Positions 53,177 through 60,784 of a stretch of 64,000 nt of DNA are shown here, piece after piece. Both the position numbers and the translations under genes were made by a program. Source of the stretch: Rhizobium leguminosarum bv. trifolii WSM2297. GTDB lineage: Bacteria; Pseudomonadota; Alphaproteobacteria; Rhizobiales; Rhizobiaceae. A model generated the notes under the pieces. That model was not told the DNA's origin. It saw only the letters and a list, made by a program, of their open reading frames with translations, and did not search any database. The stretch is from assembly GCF_000271845.1 (NCBI RefSeq), contig NZ_JH719395.1:1670146-1734145 (forward strand). Reading direction: 5' to 3'. Positions within the stretch are counted from its first letter, which is position 1, and every line of letters starts with the position of its first letter.

Positions 53177-53716
53177 TCAATAGGGACCGACGCACTGGCG
53201 ACGGGGTCCGTGATAGGGCTGGAAGGTATTGTCGAACGCCCTGTACGAGCGATAGCGCGCATAGCACCAACTCTCGTGGCTGCCGCCCCCTCCATAATAG
53301 GCTGACGATGCATAGTTCCGATAGGGCCGGCCGTAGTAGCCGTAATAGGGCCGGCGGTAGCCGTAGGGCGAGCCATAATAGCCGCCGTAGGGCGAGCCGT
53401 AGTAGCCGCCGTAGGATGACCCGTAGTACGAGCCGCCGTAATAGGGCTGTGCCAAGGCGCCGCCAATGATGGTACCGACAGCGAGACCACCCAAGGCCCA
53501 GCCCCAGTCTCCTCCATGATTATGATGGTGCCCACCGTAATAGCCGCCTCGGTAATGGCCGCCACCCCAGTGGCCGCCGCGGCCACGCCACTGCACCTGC
53601 TCTATCTGCTGTTGTGCTTCGATCCTGGGTGGGTTGATGGCCGGAAACGCCTGAGCCGGTGTGATGCCGGGGACACCGATGATCAAGCTTAACGCAACAA
53701 CGGTTAGCTTTCTCAT
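53177..53716 (-). CDS. BA14K-family exported protein, Tyr/Gly-rich
   Basis: 179 residues: signal peptide ending AQA, a Gly/His/Tyr-rich middle with GGYYGSPYGG-like repeats (about 45-140) and the BA14K tail WCYARYRSYRAFDNTFQ with Cys and RRQC. BA14K is a Brucella surface lectin-like antigen, and the family is common in Rhizobiales envelopes. The repeat part may be disordered. Single gene with its own promoter region; AGGAGAAC precedes the start. Confidence 0.9.
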   Translation of the reverse strand: MRKLTVVALSLIIGVPGITPAQAFPAINPPRIEAQQQIEQVQWRGRGGHWGGGHYRGGYYGGHHHNHGGDWGWALGGLAVGTIIGGALAQPYYGGSYYGSSYGGYYGSPYGGYYGSPYGYRRPYYGYYGRPYRNYASSAYYGGGGSHESWCYARYRSYRAFDNTFQPYHGPRRQCVGPY

Positions 53717-53842
53717 GACTGTTCTCCTCTACTTCTCCAAGTGGAGGATACATCTTCCCCCTCCTGAACCAAAGGTGAACGCTATATGTCGACAAACGTT
53801 CCATATTGAGACAAATTTAATCGCCTATAATGGCACTGATTA

Positions 53843-54388
53843 TTATCGGCTCTTCGTGAAATCCAACCGCGCCTTTTCCAGCAGACTGTAAACGTGCCGC
53901 GCATCATCGATCCCCAGAAACTGGGGTTCGCTGGCTAGACCGGGAGTCCAGCCGCTCATCCTCCTGTTGGACGCTACGCCGAACTTGATCGTACCCCTGC
54001 CGCGGCTGCCTTCTTCAAGGCTGATCGACGGTAGGAGTTCGAGCTGGTTGATGGACAAATGTCGAAAGAGCCCGCTTCTGCGAATGATCACGCGTCTGTC
54101 GGTCAGCACGTATTCCGTCCGCGCCCGCACCGCCGCATCGATGACGAAACGTCCCGCCATTATGTAGAGGCCCATGAGCACGAACGGAATGCCCCATAAT
54201 TTTGTGAAAACCGGCGTTTCGGTGCTGATGGCAGTGATTTCCCAGAAGATCGCAAAGCCGCCCCAGAAAAGCGAGAACGGCACGAGAAGGAAATCCCTTG
54301 ATGTCAAAAGAAACCCTTGGGCGGGGCGCCCGGACCAGAGGAGCTTTTCCCTCGGCATGAAAAAGCTGCGAATATCGCTATCACTCAT
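53843..54388 (-). CDS. PH-domain-like membrane protein
   Basis: 181 residues: about two hydrophobic segments (near 28-50 and 60-82), then a bPH_2-type domain (EYVLTDRRVIIRRSGLF; LPSISLEEGSRGRGTIKFG). The start at 54388 (MSDSDIRSF) is chosen for its AAGGGGCATG ribosome site; the longer frame to 54646 is Arg-rich antisense of the Lrp gene. Family function unknown. Confidence 0.85.
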   Translation of the reverse strand: MSDSDIRSFFMPREKLLWSGRPAQGFLLTSRDFLLVPFSLFWGGFAIFWEITAISTETPVFTKLWGIPFVLMGLYIMAGRFVIDAAVRARTEYVLTDRRVIIRRSGLFRHLSINQLELLPSISLEEGSRGRGTIKFGVASNRRMSGWTPGLASEPQFLGIDDARHVYSLLEKARLDFTKSR

Positions 54389-54414
54389 ACTGTCATGCCC
54401 CTTCAAATGACGTT

Positions 54415-54879
54415 TTACCGGGCGTAGCTCACCGGTATCGCCATTCCATGTTTCAATTCTTCCATCGAGATCGACGCCGAGACGTCGAAGAGTTCGAGCT
54501 TGCGCACGATCTGCTTGTAGATCACGTCGTAATGCTCGACGCGCGGCAGCACGATCTTCAGGATGTAATCGTGATTGCCGGTCATCCGGTGCGCCTCGAC
54601 GATCTCGGGAATGTCGGCGATGATCCGGCGGAAGGTTTCCGTCCATTCGTCGGAATGATGCGCCGTCTTGACCAGCGCAAAGACCGTCGTCGGCACCCCC
54701 ATCTTTTCCCGGTCGAGCACGACGATGCGCCTGGCAATATAGCCGCTCTCCTCCAGCCGCTGGATCCGCCGCGAGCAGGCCGATACCGACAACGCCACGC
54801 GCTCGGCCAGATCGGTCACGGATATGCCTGCATCCTTTTGCAGCATGTCGAGAATGCGTCTGTCGCGATCATCCAGCAT
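54415..54879 (-). CDS. Lrp/AsnC-family regulator
   Basis: 154 residues. N-terminal helix-turn-helix (DRRILDMLQKDAGISVTDLAERVALSVSACSRRIQRLE) and a C-terminal RAM ligand domain (AHRMTGNHDYILKIV). Senses amino acids. The start at 54879 is the family start; the frame upstream to 54990 is not. Divergent from an Asp/Glu racemase gene, so amino-acid-linked control of that gene is likely. Confidence 0.92.
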   Translation of the reverse strand: MLDDRDRRILDMLQKDAGISVTDLAERVALSVSACSRRIQRLEESGYIARRIVVLDREKMGVPTTVFALVKTAHHSDEWTETFRRIIADIPEIVEAHRMTGNHDYILKIVLPRVEHYDVIYKQIVRKLELFDVSASISMEELKHGMAIPVSYAR

Positions 54880-55034
54880 GTGTGAGAAATAGACTTCCGC
54901 CCTGGTTTTGCGCAATCTCTCCAAATCGCGCAAAATAATAGCATATATTGGACGGATAAGACAAATAAAGCAAACACACCCCGCCGGCATTGCGGCATTA
55001 TTTTCGCAACTCGAAGCATGAGGAGCATGAAGAG

Positions 55035-55751
55035 ATGGAAACGATCGGCCTGATCGGCGGCATGAGTTTCGAAAGTTCGGCGGTCTATTACCGCCTGGTC
55101 AACGAGATGGTGCGGGCCCGCAAGGGCGGTCTCGCCTCAGCCGAACTCATTCTGCATTCGGTCAATTTTGAGGATGTCGTCGCGCTTCAGAAGGCCGGCG
55201 ATTGGGATGGGGCCGCCCGCCGCCTCGGCAACGTGGCCGAGCGCCTGCAGGCTGGCGGCGCAGGCTGCATCCTGATCTGCACCAACACCATGCACCTGAT
55301 AGCAGATGAAGTCGCCGCCCAGGTCTCCGTGCCGCTGATCAACATCATCGACGAGACGGCGAAATCGCTGCATGCGGCCGGCCGCAAGCGTCCGCTGCTG
55401 CTTGCCACCCGCTATACGATGGAGCACGGCTTCTACGCCGATCGCATGAAACGCCTTGGCCTCGACGTCATGGTGCCCGACGCCGCCGACCGCACCACTG
55501 TGCACGACATCATCTTCAACGAACTCTGTGCCGGCAGGGTGCTCGGCAGCTCCCGCGAAAAGCTGATCGATATCATCGACCGCGCAGTCGACAATGGCGC
55601 CGACAGCATCATCCTCGGCTGCACCGAGATCTGCCTGATCCTCGATCCCGAGCGTCTGCCACTGCCGGGCTTCGACACGACTGCGATCCATGCCCGGGCG
55701 GCGGTCGAGTTCGCGCTCGGCGTAGACGAAGTGAACGAGGAAGCCGCCTGA
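55035..55751 (+). CDS. Aspartate/glutamate racemase family protein
   Basis: 238 residues. Both catalytic cysteines are present: Cys82 in CTNTMH and Cys196 in LGCTEIC. The opening (METIGLIGGMSFESSAVYYRLVN) is the classic start of cofactor-independent aspartate racemases. It makes D-aspartate or acts on a related acid. AGGAGCATGAAGAG gives the ribosome site. It is divergent from the Lrp gene by 155 bp. Confidence 0.92.
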   Translation: METIGLIGGMSFESSAVYYRLVNEMVRARKGGLASAELILHSVNFEDVVALQKAGDWDGAARRLGNVAERLQAGGAGCILICTNTMHLIADEVAAQVSVPLINIIDETAKSLHAAGRKRPLLLATRYTMEHGFYADRMKRLGLDVMVPDAADRTTVHDIIFNELCAGRVLGSSREKLIDIIDRAVDNGADSIILGCTEICLILDPERLPLPGFDTTAIHARAAVEFALGVDEVNEEAA

Positions 55752-55763
55752 AGTGGACGGATA

Positions 55764-55788
55764 ATTTAGTTGACTCAGTCAACTAAAT
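55764..55788. promoter_or_regulatory. 11-bp inverted repeat, candidate MarR operator
   Basis: ATTTAGTTGAC and GTCAACTAAAT are perfect complements around TCA. TAGTTGAC/GTCAACTA is a typical MarR-type site. It lies 191 bp ahead of the MarR-GNAT fusion gene and 12 bp after the racemase stop, so it is probably the promoter element of the fusion gene. Confidence 0.68.
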
Positions 55789-55851
55789 GCATGACAAAGG
55801 TCTTCGTCTGAAGGCCTCAGTTGATTGACGAGTCTGGTTTTCCTTACTCGG

Positions 55852-55925
55852 CGTCATCCTCGGCCTTGTGCCGAGGATCTGCTGTCGACCGGAAGCAGAT
55901 GCTCGGGACAAGCCCGAGCATGACG
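55852..55925. repeat. Paired small palindromes (dispersed intergenic repeat)
   Basis: CCTCGG/CCGAGG hairpin (55852-55882) next to a longer ATGCTCGGG/CCCGAGCAT hairpin (55895-55925), joined by AGCAGATGC/GATCTGCT arms. This TCATCCTCGG...CCGAGGATCTGC form is widespread in alpha-proteobacteria. Confidence 0.65.
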
Positions 55926-55979
55926 GAGGAGTGGTTGGCCAACTTGCCATCAGCATGAGATCTCCATCTGGAGCTTACC

Positions 55980-56897
55980 ATGTCCGATACCGCTCTCATC
56001 GAAACCGCCCGTGATTTCAACCGCTTCTACACGAACTTCCTCGGCCTCTTGAACAAGGCCTATCTCGACTCGCCCTTCACCCTGACAGATGCCCGCATTC
56101 TCTTCGAGATCGGCTCGCATAACGGCGTCAGCGCCACAGCCCTTGTCCGCGACTTGCATCTCGACCCGGCTTATCTCAGCCGCATCCTCAAGCGCTTTCG
56201 CGCCGAAGGGCTGATCGAAACCAGTCCCGATCCGGCCGATCTACGCAGCCAAATCATCAACGTCACCGATCGGGGACAAGAGCAATTCGAAGAACTCGGG
56301 AGGCGCGCCAATGCCCAGATCGCCGCCCGTTTTGACAATCTGGCGGTCGGCGAGCCGCAAGCGGTCGTTTCGGCCATGGACACGATCCGCGCCCTGCTCG
56401 ATCCGGCGGCGAAGCCGGCGCCCGCTGTCATCCGCGCCCACCGCGCCGGCGATATCGGTTGGATCGTTCAGAGCCAGAGCCGTTTCTACACCGAGGAATA
56501 TGGCTGGGACCTGCGCTTCGAGGCGCTGGTCGCCGAGGTCGGCGGCAAATTCCTCGCCAACTTCGATCGTGCCCTGGAATATTGCTGGATCGCCGAACGC
56601 GGCGGCGTCAATGTCGGCTCGGTCCTTGTCACCAATGGCGGCGACGGCGTCGCCAAGCTGCGACTGCTCTACGTCGACAAATCAGCCCGCGGCCTCGGGC
56701 TGGGCAAGCTGCTGGTCGACGAATGCATCCGCTTTTGCAGGCAGAAGGGCTACCGCCAACTTTCGCTCTGGACCAATGACATGCTGGAGACGGCCCGCGC
56801 CATCTATATCAATGCCGGCTTTCGCCTTGTCTCCGAAGAGAGACATCGAATGTTCGGCCCCGAAGCGAATGGCCAGACCTGGGTTCTCGCCCTCTGA
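55980..56897 (+). CDS. MarR-GNAT fusion regulator/acetyltransferase
   Basis: 305 residues: a MarR winged helix (1 to about 140, with LTDARILFEIGSHNGVSATALVRDLHLDPAYLSRILKRF as its recognition part) fused to a GNAT acetyltransferase (about 145-305; motif A LLYVDKSARGLGLGKLLVDECI). Such bifunctional proteins are common in rhizobia; the acetylated substrate is unknown. A candidate operator is at 55764. Confidence 0.92.
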   Translation: MSDTALIETARDFNRFYTNFLGLLNKAYLDSPFTLTDARILFEIGSHNGVSATALVRDLHLDPAYLSRILKRFRAEGLIETSPDPADLRSQIINVTDRGQEQFEELGRRANAQIAARFDNLAVGEPQAVVSAMDTIRALLDPAAKPAPAVIRAHRAGDIGWIVQSQSRFYTEEYGWDLRFEALVAEVGGKFLANFDRALEYCWIAERGGVNVGSVLVTNGGDGVAKLRLLYVDKSARGLGLGKLLVDECIRFCRQKGYRQLSLWTNDMLETARAIYINAGFRLVSEERHRMFGPEANGQTWVLAL

Positions 56898-56927
56898 TTT
56901 GCTGCGTCGCAAAATTTCGCTTGATTT

Positions 56928-56943
56928 GGAAACGATCATTTCC
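56928..56943. promoter_or_regulatory. Candidate TetR operator
   Basis: GGAAACGATCATTTCC, a near-perfect palindrome with central GATC, 12 bp before the TetR start codon. It fits autorepression and control of the downstream transporter. Confidence 0.65.
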
Positions 56944-56955
56944 TAATTAGGCAGC

Positions 56956-57573
56956 ATGAAAACAACGACACTCCAAGAGAAGGCCCGGAGCCGCGGCCGT
57001 CCGCGGGAATTCGACGCCGAGGCGGCCCTCGACGCGGCGTTGCGCGTCTTTTCCGAGCGCGGCTATCATGCGGCCTCGATCAGCGAACTCACCGAGGCCA
57101 TGGGGCTGGCCGCCGGCAGCGTCTACAAGGCCTTCGGCGACAAACGCGGCATCTTCCTCGCTGCCTTCGACCGCTACCGCGCCGTGCGTCGCGGCCTGCT
57201 CGATGCCAGGCTGGCAAGTGCTGAGACCGGCCGCGACAAGCTCCATGCGCTCATCACCTTCTTTGCCGGCTCTTCGCACGGTGAAATCGGCAGGCAGGGC
57301 TGCCTCGTCGTCGGCAGCGCCGGCGATCTCGCCCTCTTCGACGAAGAGGCGGCCGAACGTGTCGCCACCGCCTTCATCACCGACGAGACGCTTCTCGCCG
57401 ACCTCATCCGCCTCGGCCAGTCCGACGGCTCGATTTCGGGTGATGTCGATATATCGGCGGCAGCACTTGCGCTTCTCTGCCTCACCAAGGGCATGCGTGT
57501 CATCGGCAAGACCGGGCGCAGCGGCGAAGAAATGGCTGCCGCAGCCGAAGCCGCGATGAAGCTGGTGACCTGA
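56956..57573 (+). CDS. TetR/AcrR-family regulator
   Basis: 205 residues. N-terminal Arg-rich leader, then helix-turn-helix (ALRVFSERGYHAASISELTEAMGLAAGSVYKAFGDKRGIFLAAF spans it). The C-terminal ligand domain has a conserved Cys in RQGCLVV. An MFS gene follows 84 bp later, so the protein probably represses an efflux pump in the absence of its substrate. Candidate operator at 56928. Confidence 0.92.
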   Translation: MKTTTLQEKARSRGRPREFDAEAALDAALRVFSERGYHAASISELTEAMGLAAGSVYKAFGDKRGIFLAAFDRYRAVRRGLLDARLASAETGRDKLHALITFFAGSSHGEIGRQGCLVVGSAGDLALFDEEAAERVATAFITDETLLADLIRLGQSDGSISGDVDISAAALALLCLTKGMRVIGKTGRSGEEMAAAAEAAMKLVT

Positions 57574-57657
57574 CATTTCCCCGCACGCCGCCTGGAAACG
57601 GGTGGCCGCCGCCAGACCGATTTGCGATAAATCCTTTCAACCATACCGGAGTTTCTG

Positions 57658-58866
57658 ATGAGCATTTCAGCCACCGCGCCGGATAAGGCCATTCCACGGG
57701 CGCTCTCCCCCTGGCTCACCTTCCTTTTCGCCGCCGCCTGCGGGCTGGTGGCCGCCAATCTCTATTATGGCCAGCCGCTTGCCGGCTTAATCAGTGCCGA
57801 GCTCGGCTTCACGCCGGCCGCAACCGGCCTGATCGTCACGCTGACGCAGATCGGCTACGGCCTCGGCCTGCTGCTGATCGTGCCGCTCGGTGACCTCACG
57901 GAGAACCGCCGGCTTGTGCTGCTGCTGGTTGCCGTCTCCGCCGTTGCGCTGATCGGCGCGGCACTGGCTTCAACACCCACGGCCTTCCTCGTCGCCTCGC
58001 TCTGCATCGGCCTATCATCGGTCGCCGTTCAGGTCCTGGTTCCCTTTGCCGCCAACATGGCGCCCGATGCGACGCGCGGACAGGTCGTCGGCAATGTCAT
58101 GAGCGGCCTGCTCTGCGGCATCATGCTCGCCCGCCCCTTCGCAAGCTTCGTCGCGGAGGCGTCATCCTGGCACACGGTCTATTACGTCACTGCAGCGCTG
58201 ATGATCGTGCTCGCCGTCATCCTGCGCGCCAACTTGCCGGTCCGCCGGCCGAATACCAAGCTGCGCTACGGCGAACTGCTCGCGTCCATGGGCCATCTCG
58301 CCATGACGTCGCGCGTGCTGCAGCGCCGGGCACTCTATCAGGCCGGCATGTTCGGCGCCTTCAGCCTGTTCTGGACCACGACGCCGCTATTGCTCGCAAG
58401 CCCGGCCTTCGGACTGACTCAGAACGGCATCGCCCTCTTCGCGCTCGCCGGTGCCGCCGGCGCCGTCGCCTCGCCGATCGCCGGCCGGCTTGCCGATCGC
58501 GGTATGACGAAAATCGCCTCGACGCTTGCCATGCTGCTCGGCATGGCTTCCTTCCTGATCAGCCATTTCGCCGGCGACGGCTCGCTCACCGCCCTGATCC
58601 TCCTGACCGTGGCGGCGATCATGCTCGATTTCGGGGTGACGACCAATCTCGTCTGCGGCCAGCGCGCCATCTATGGCCTGAACCCGGAACACCGCAGCCG
58701 GCTGAACGGCCTGTTCATGGCCACCTTCTTTGCCGGCGGCGCGCTCGGCTCGGCGCTCGGCGGTTGGGCCTATGCGACCGGCGGCTGGACGATGACCGCC
58801 TGGATCGGTTTCGCTTTCCCGGCGCTCGCCTTCCTGCTGTTCCTGACGGAAGCGCGCAGCAAGTAG
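57658..58866 (+). CDS. MFS transporter
   Basis: 402 residues with twelve membrane helices; the loop 2-3 motif GDLTENRRLV and a paired motif GRLADRGMTK in the second half mark the major facilitator superfamily. Probably a drug or metabolite exporter under the TetR gene upstream. The hairpin at 58881 ends the transcript. Confidence 0.9.
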   Translation: MSISATAPDKAIPRALSPWLTFLFAAACGLVAANLYYGQPLAGLISAELGFTPAATGLIVTLTQIGYGLGLLLIVPLGDLTENRRLVLLLVAVSAVALIGAALASTPTAFLVASLCIGLSSVAVQVLVPFAANMAPDATRGQVVGNVMSGLLCGIMLARPFASFVAEASSWHTVYYVTAALMIVLAVILRANLPVRRPNTKLRYGELLASMGHLAMTSRVLQRRALYQAGMFGAFSLFWTTTPLLLASPAFGLTQNGIALFALAGAAGAVASPIAGRLADRGMTKIASTLAMLLGMASFLISHFAGDGSLTALILLTVAAIMLDFGVTTNLVCGQRAIYGLNPEHRSRLNGLFMATFFAGGALGSALGGWAYATGGWTMTAWIGFAFPALAFLLFLTEARSK

Positions 58867-58880
58867 AAAGGGCCGACACA

Positions 58881-58914
58881 TAGCCCCGAAAATCGGTGTC
58901 GATTTCGGGGCTAT
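58881..58914 (+). terminator. Long hairpin after MFS gene
   Basis: TAGCCCCGAAAATCG and CGATTTCGGGGCTA pair with one bulged base around GTGT. No T-run, so possibly a dispersed repeat; half of it also occurs at 17491. Confidence 0.6.
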
Positions 58915-58968
58915 GGGTTAATGTGAGAGGCAGGATGATTTTCTCATTTTCACAATGGACGTGCCGGC

Positions 58969-59202
58969 ATGGAAATCGATGAAGAAAAGATCGACGATAC
59001 CGTTCTCGCCTTGCTGTGGCTGACGCTGCATGACGGGGATCGCGCCTGGAAAGGTTTTGACTGGGGCGTGATGGATCGATTGCATCAGAAGGGTCTGATT
59101 CAAAATCCGGCCGGCAAGGCCAAGTCCGTCGTTCTGAGTGACGAAGGTTTGCAGCGATCGGAGGAATTGTTCCGGACGCTGTTCATGCGACCGACGCGAT
59201 AA
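58969..59202 (+). CDS. DUF6429 family small protein
   Basis: 77-residue acidic protein (MEIDEEKIDDTVLALLWL start; GFDWGVMDRLHQKGLI; VVLSDEGLQRSEELFRTLF) matching the DUF6429 pattern as I know it, found widely in rhizobia. Resembles a small winged-helix fragment. Function unknown. Convergent with the HxlR gene. Confidence 0.78.
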   Translation: MEIDEEKIDDTVLALLWLTLHDGDRAWKGFDWGVMDRLHQKGLIQNPAGKAKSVVLSDEGLQRSEELFRTLFMRPTR

Positions 59203-59228
59203 TCGCCGTTTACGGCCGGTCAACGACT

Positions 59229-59645
59229 TTAGCTATCGGCGGAATCGAAACGCGAACGGGCGGCGCGAACGGCATCATGGTTGGCCTCCGCCCAGTTCAA
59301 CAGCTGCGACAACGGCAGGTAGAGCGAACGGCCGAGTTCCGTCATCGAATATTCGACACTTGGTGGCTTGGTCGGGAAGACTTGGCGATGGACATAACCG
59401 TCCCTCTGCAGGTCGCGCAGCGTCTGGGTCAGCATGCGCTGCGAAATATCGGGAAGCATGCGCCGCAGCTCGCCGAAGCGGCGGGGCTCGGCCGCCAACA
59501 CTTCCAGCAGCAGCGTCGACCATTTGCCGCCGATCTGCTGCATCATGTCCCTGACCGGACAATTGGAAAAATCGAGGCCGGCGAGATCGATCTCACGCCG
59601 CATCCCCGGCATCCTGTTCTTCAGACTGAGGACGGCGCTGCTCAT
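59229..59645 (-). CDS. HxlR-family redox regulator (QorR/YodB-like)
   Basis: 138 residues. Conserved N-terminal Cys29 in [16 protein letters not shown], the redox switch residue of YodB/QorR-type regulators, then a winged helix ([20 protein letters not shown]). Divergent from a QorB-like quinone reductase gene; E. coli ytfH (QorR) and ytfG (qorB) are arranged the same way. It should sense quinones or electrophiles and derepress its neighbour. Confidence 0.9.
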   Translation of the reverse strand: MSSAVLSLKNRMPGMRREIDLAGLDFSNCPVRDMMQQIGGKWSTLLLEVLAAEPRRFGELRRMLPDISQRMLTQTLRDLQRDGYVHRQVFPTKPPSVEYSMTELGRSLYLPLSQLLNWAEANHDAVRAARSRFDSADS

Positions 59646-59768
59646 CTGCTGGTTCCCTTTTGGTAACGTAGAGCCGAAAAACTGCCTCCTTTACACCGCC
59701 AAGTCAATTCCTATTCTAGTGTTACTCTCTTTTTGAGACCACCGCCAAAACACAGAAGGAAACGACGT
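59646..59768. promoter_or_regulatory. Divergent promoter region (HxlR/NmrA-like)
   Basis: 123 bp. GGTAAC at 59662-59667 and GTGTTACTC at 59720-59728 are inverted half-sites of the kind bound by HxlR proteins; the fit is modest. Confidence 0.4.
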
Positions 59769-60677
59769 ATGAGCGAAACCATCCTGGTCACCGGTGCTGC
59801 CGGACAGCTCGGCCAGCGTGTCATCCACCACCTCATCGAAACCTACAAGGTCGCTCCGGGCAACATCGTTGCGGCGACGCGCAGCCCCGAAAAGCTTTCC
59901 AATCTCGAGAAGAGGGGCGTCGTTACCCGCAAGGCCGATTTCGATGATGTGGCCGGCTTGGAGAAGGCTTTTTCAGGCGTCGACCGGCTGCTGATCATCA
60001 GCACCGACGCGCTGGATACCCCCGGCAAACGTCTTACCCAGCACAAGGCGGCCGTCGCCGCTGCTGCCAAGGCCGGCGTCAAGCACATCGCCTATACATC
60101 GATGCCGGCGCCGGACGATTCGCTCGTCACCTTCGCGCCGGATCATCTCGGCAGCGAAAACGCCATCAAGGCAAGCGGCATCGGCTACACGATTATCCGC
60201 GACGCCTGGTATCACGACAATTACCTGCACGGCATGCCGCACAACCTGCAGGGCGGCAAATGGTACAGCGCCACCCGCGACGGCAAGGTTGCAACCATCT
60301 CGCGTGACGACTGCGCGCTGGCGATCGCCGCCGCCCTTGCCTCCGGCACCTCCGAGAGCGCCACCTACACGCTGACGGGCACGCAATCGCTGAACAACCG
60401 CCAGGTCGCCGCCATCGTCTCCGAAGCCGCCGGCAAGCCGCTCGAAGTGGTCGACGTCAACGACGAGCAGCTCGGCCAGGGCATGCGCGGCGCCGGTCTC
60501 CCCGGCTTCGTCGCCGACATGCTTGTGTCGGCCGACGCCAACATCCGCGCCGGCAAGTTCGACATCGTCACCGAAGACTTCAACAAGCTGACCGGAAAAC
60601 AGCCGCAATCGCTGAAGGATTTCTTCGTGACGCACAAGGCTGCTTTGACGGTTTCGGGCAATGCCGGAGGCCATTGA
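59769..60677 (+). CDS. NmrA-like NAD(P)H:quinone oxidoreductase (QorB-like)
   Basis: 302 residues of the atypical short-chain dehydrogenase class. GAAGQLGQ binds NAD(P); HIAYTSM and RDAWYHDNYL align with E. coli QorB from memory (FIAYTSL; RNGWYSENYL). It lacks the usual YxxxK pair of classical SDRs. Reduces quinones or electrophilic compounds. AAGGAAACGACGT precedes the start at 59769; the frame upstream to 59733 is short. Confidence 0.88.
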   Translation: MSETILVTGAAGQLGQRVIHHLIETYKVAPGNIVAATRSPEKLSNLEKRGVVTRKADFDDVAGLEKAFSGVDRLLIISTDALDTPGKRLTQHKAAVAAAAKAGVKHIAYTSMPAPDDSLVTFAPDHLGSENAIKASGIGYTIIRDAWYHDNYLHGMPHNLQGGKWYSATRDGKVATISRDDCALAIAAALASGTSESATYTLTGTQSLNNRQVAAIVSEAAGKPLEVVDVNDEQLGQGMRGAGLPGFVADMLVSADANIRAGKFDIVTEDFNKLTGKQPQSLKDFFVTHKAALTVSGNAGGH

Positions 60678-60682
60678 GCTTT

Positions 60683-60717
60683 CCGCTCATCCCTGCGCTC
60701 GCCGCAGGGATGAGCGG
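60683..60717 (+). terminator. Long GC-rich hairpin after QorB-like gene
   Basis: CCGCTCATCCCTGCG and CGCAGGGATGAGCGG pair perfectly (15 bp) around five bases, just past the stop. Between convergent genes, so it could stop transcription from both sides. Confidence 0.72.
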
Positions 60718-60784
60718 ACTCCGATTATGGATGCTGGATCGCTCATCACGGCAGATGAATCGCCGACGCGCCAGAGGTCGCCCC

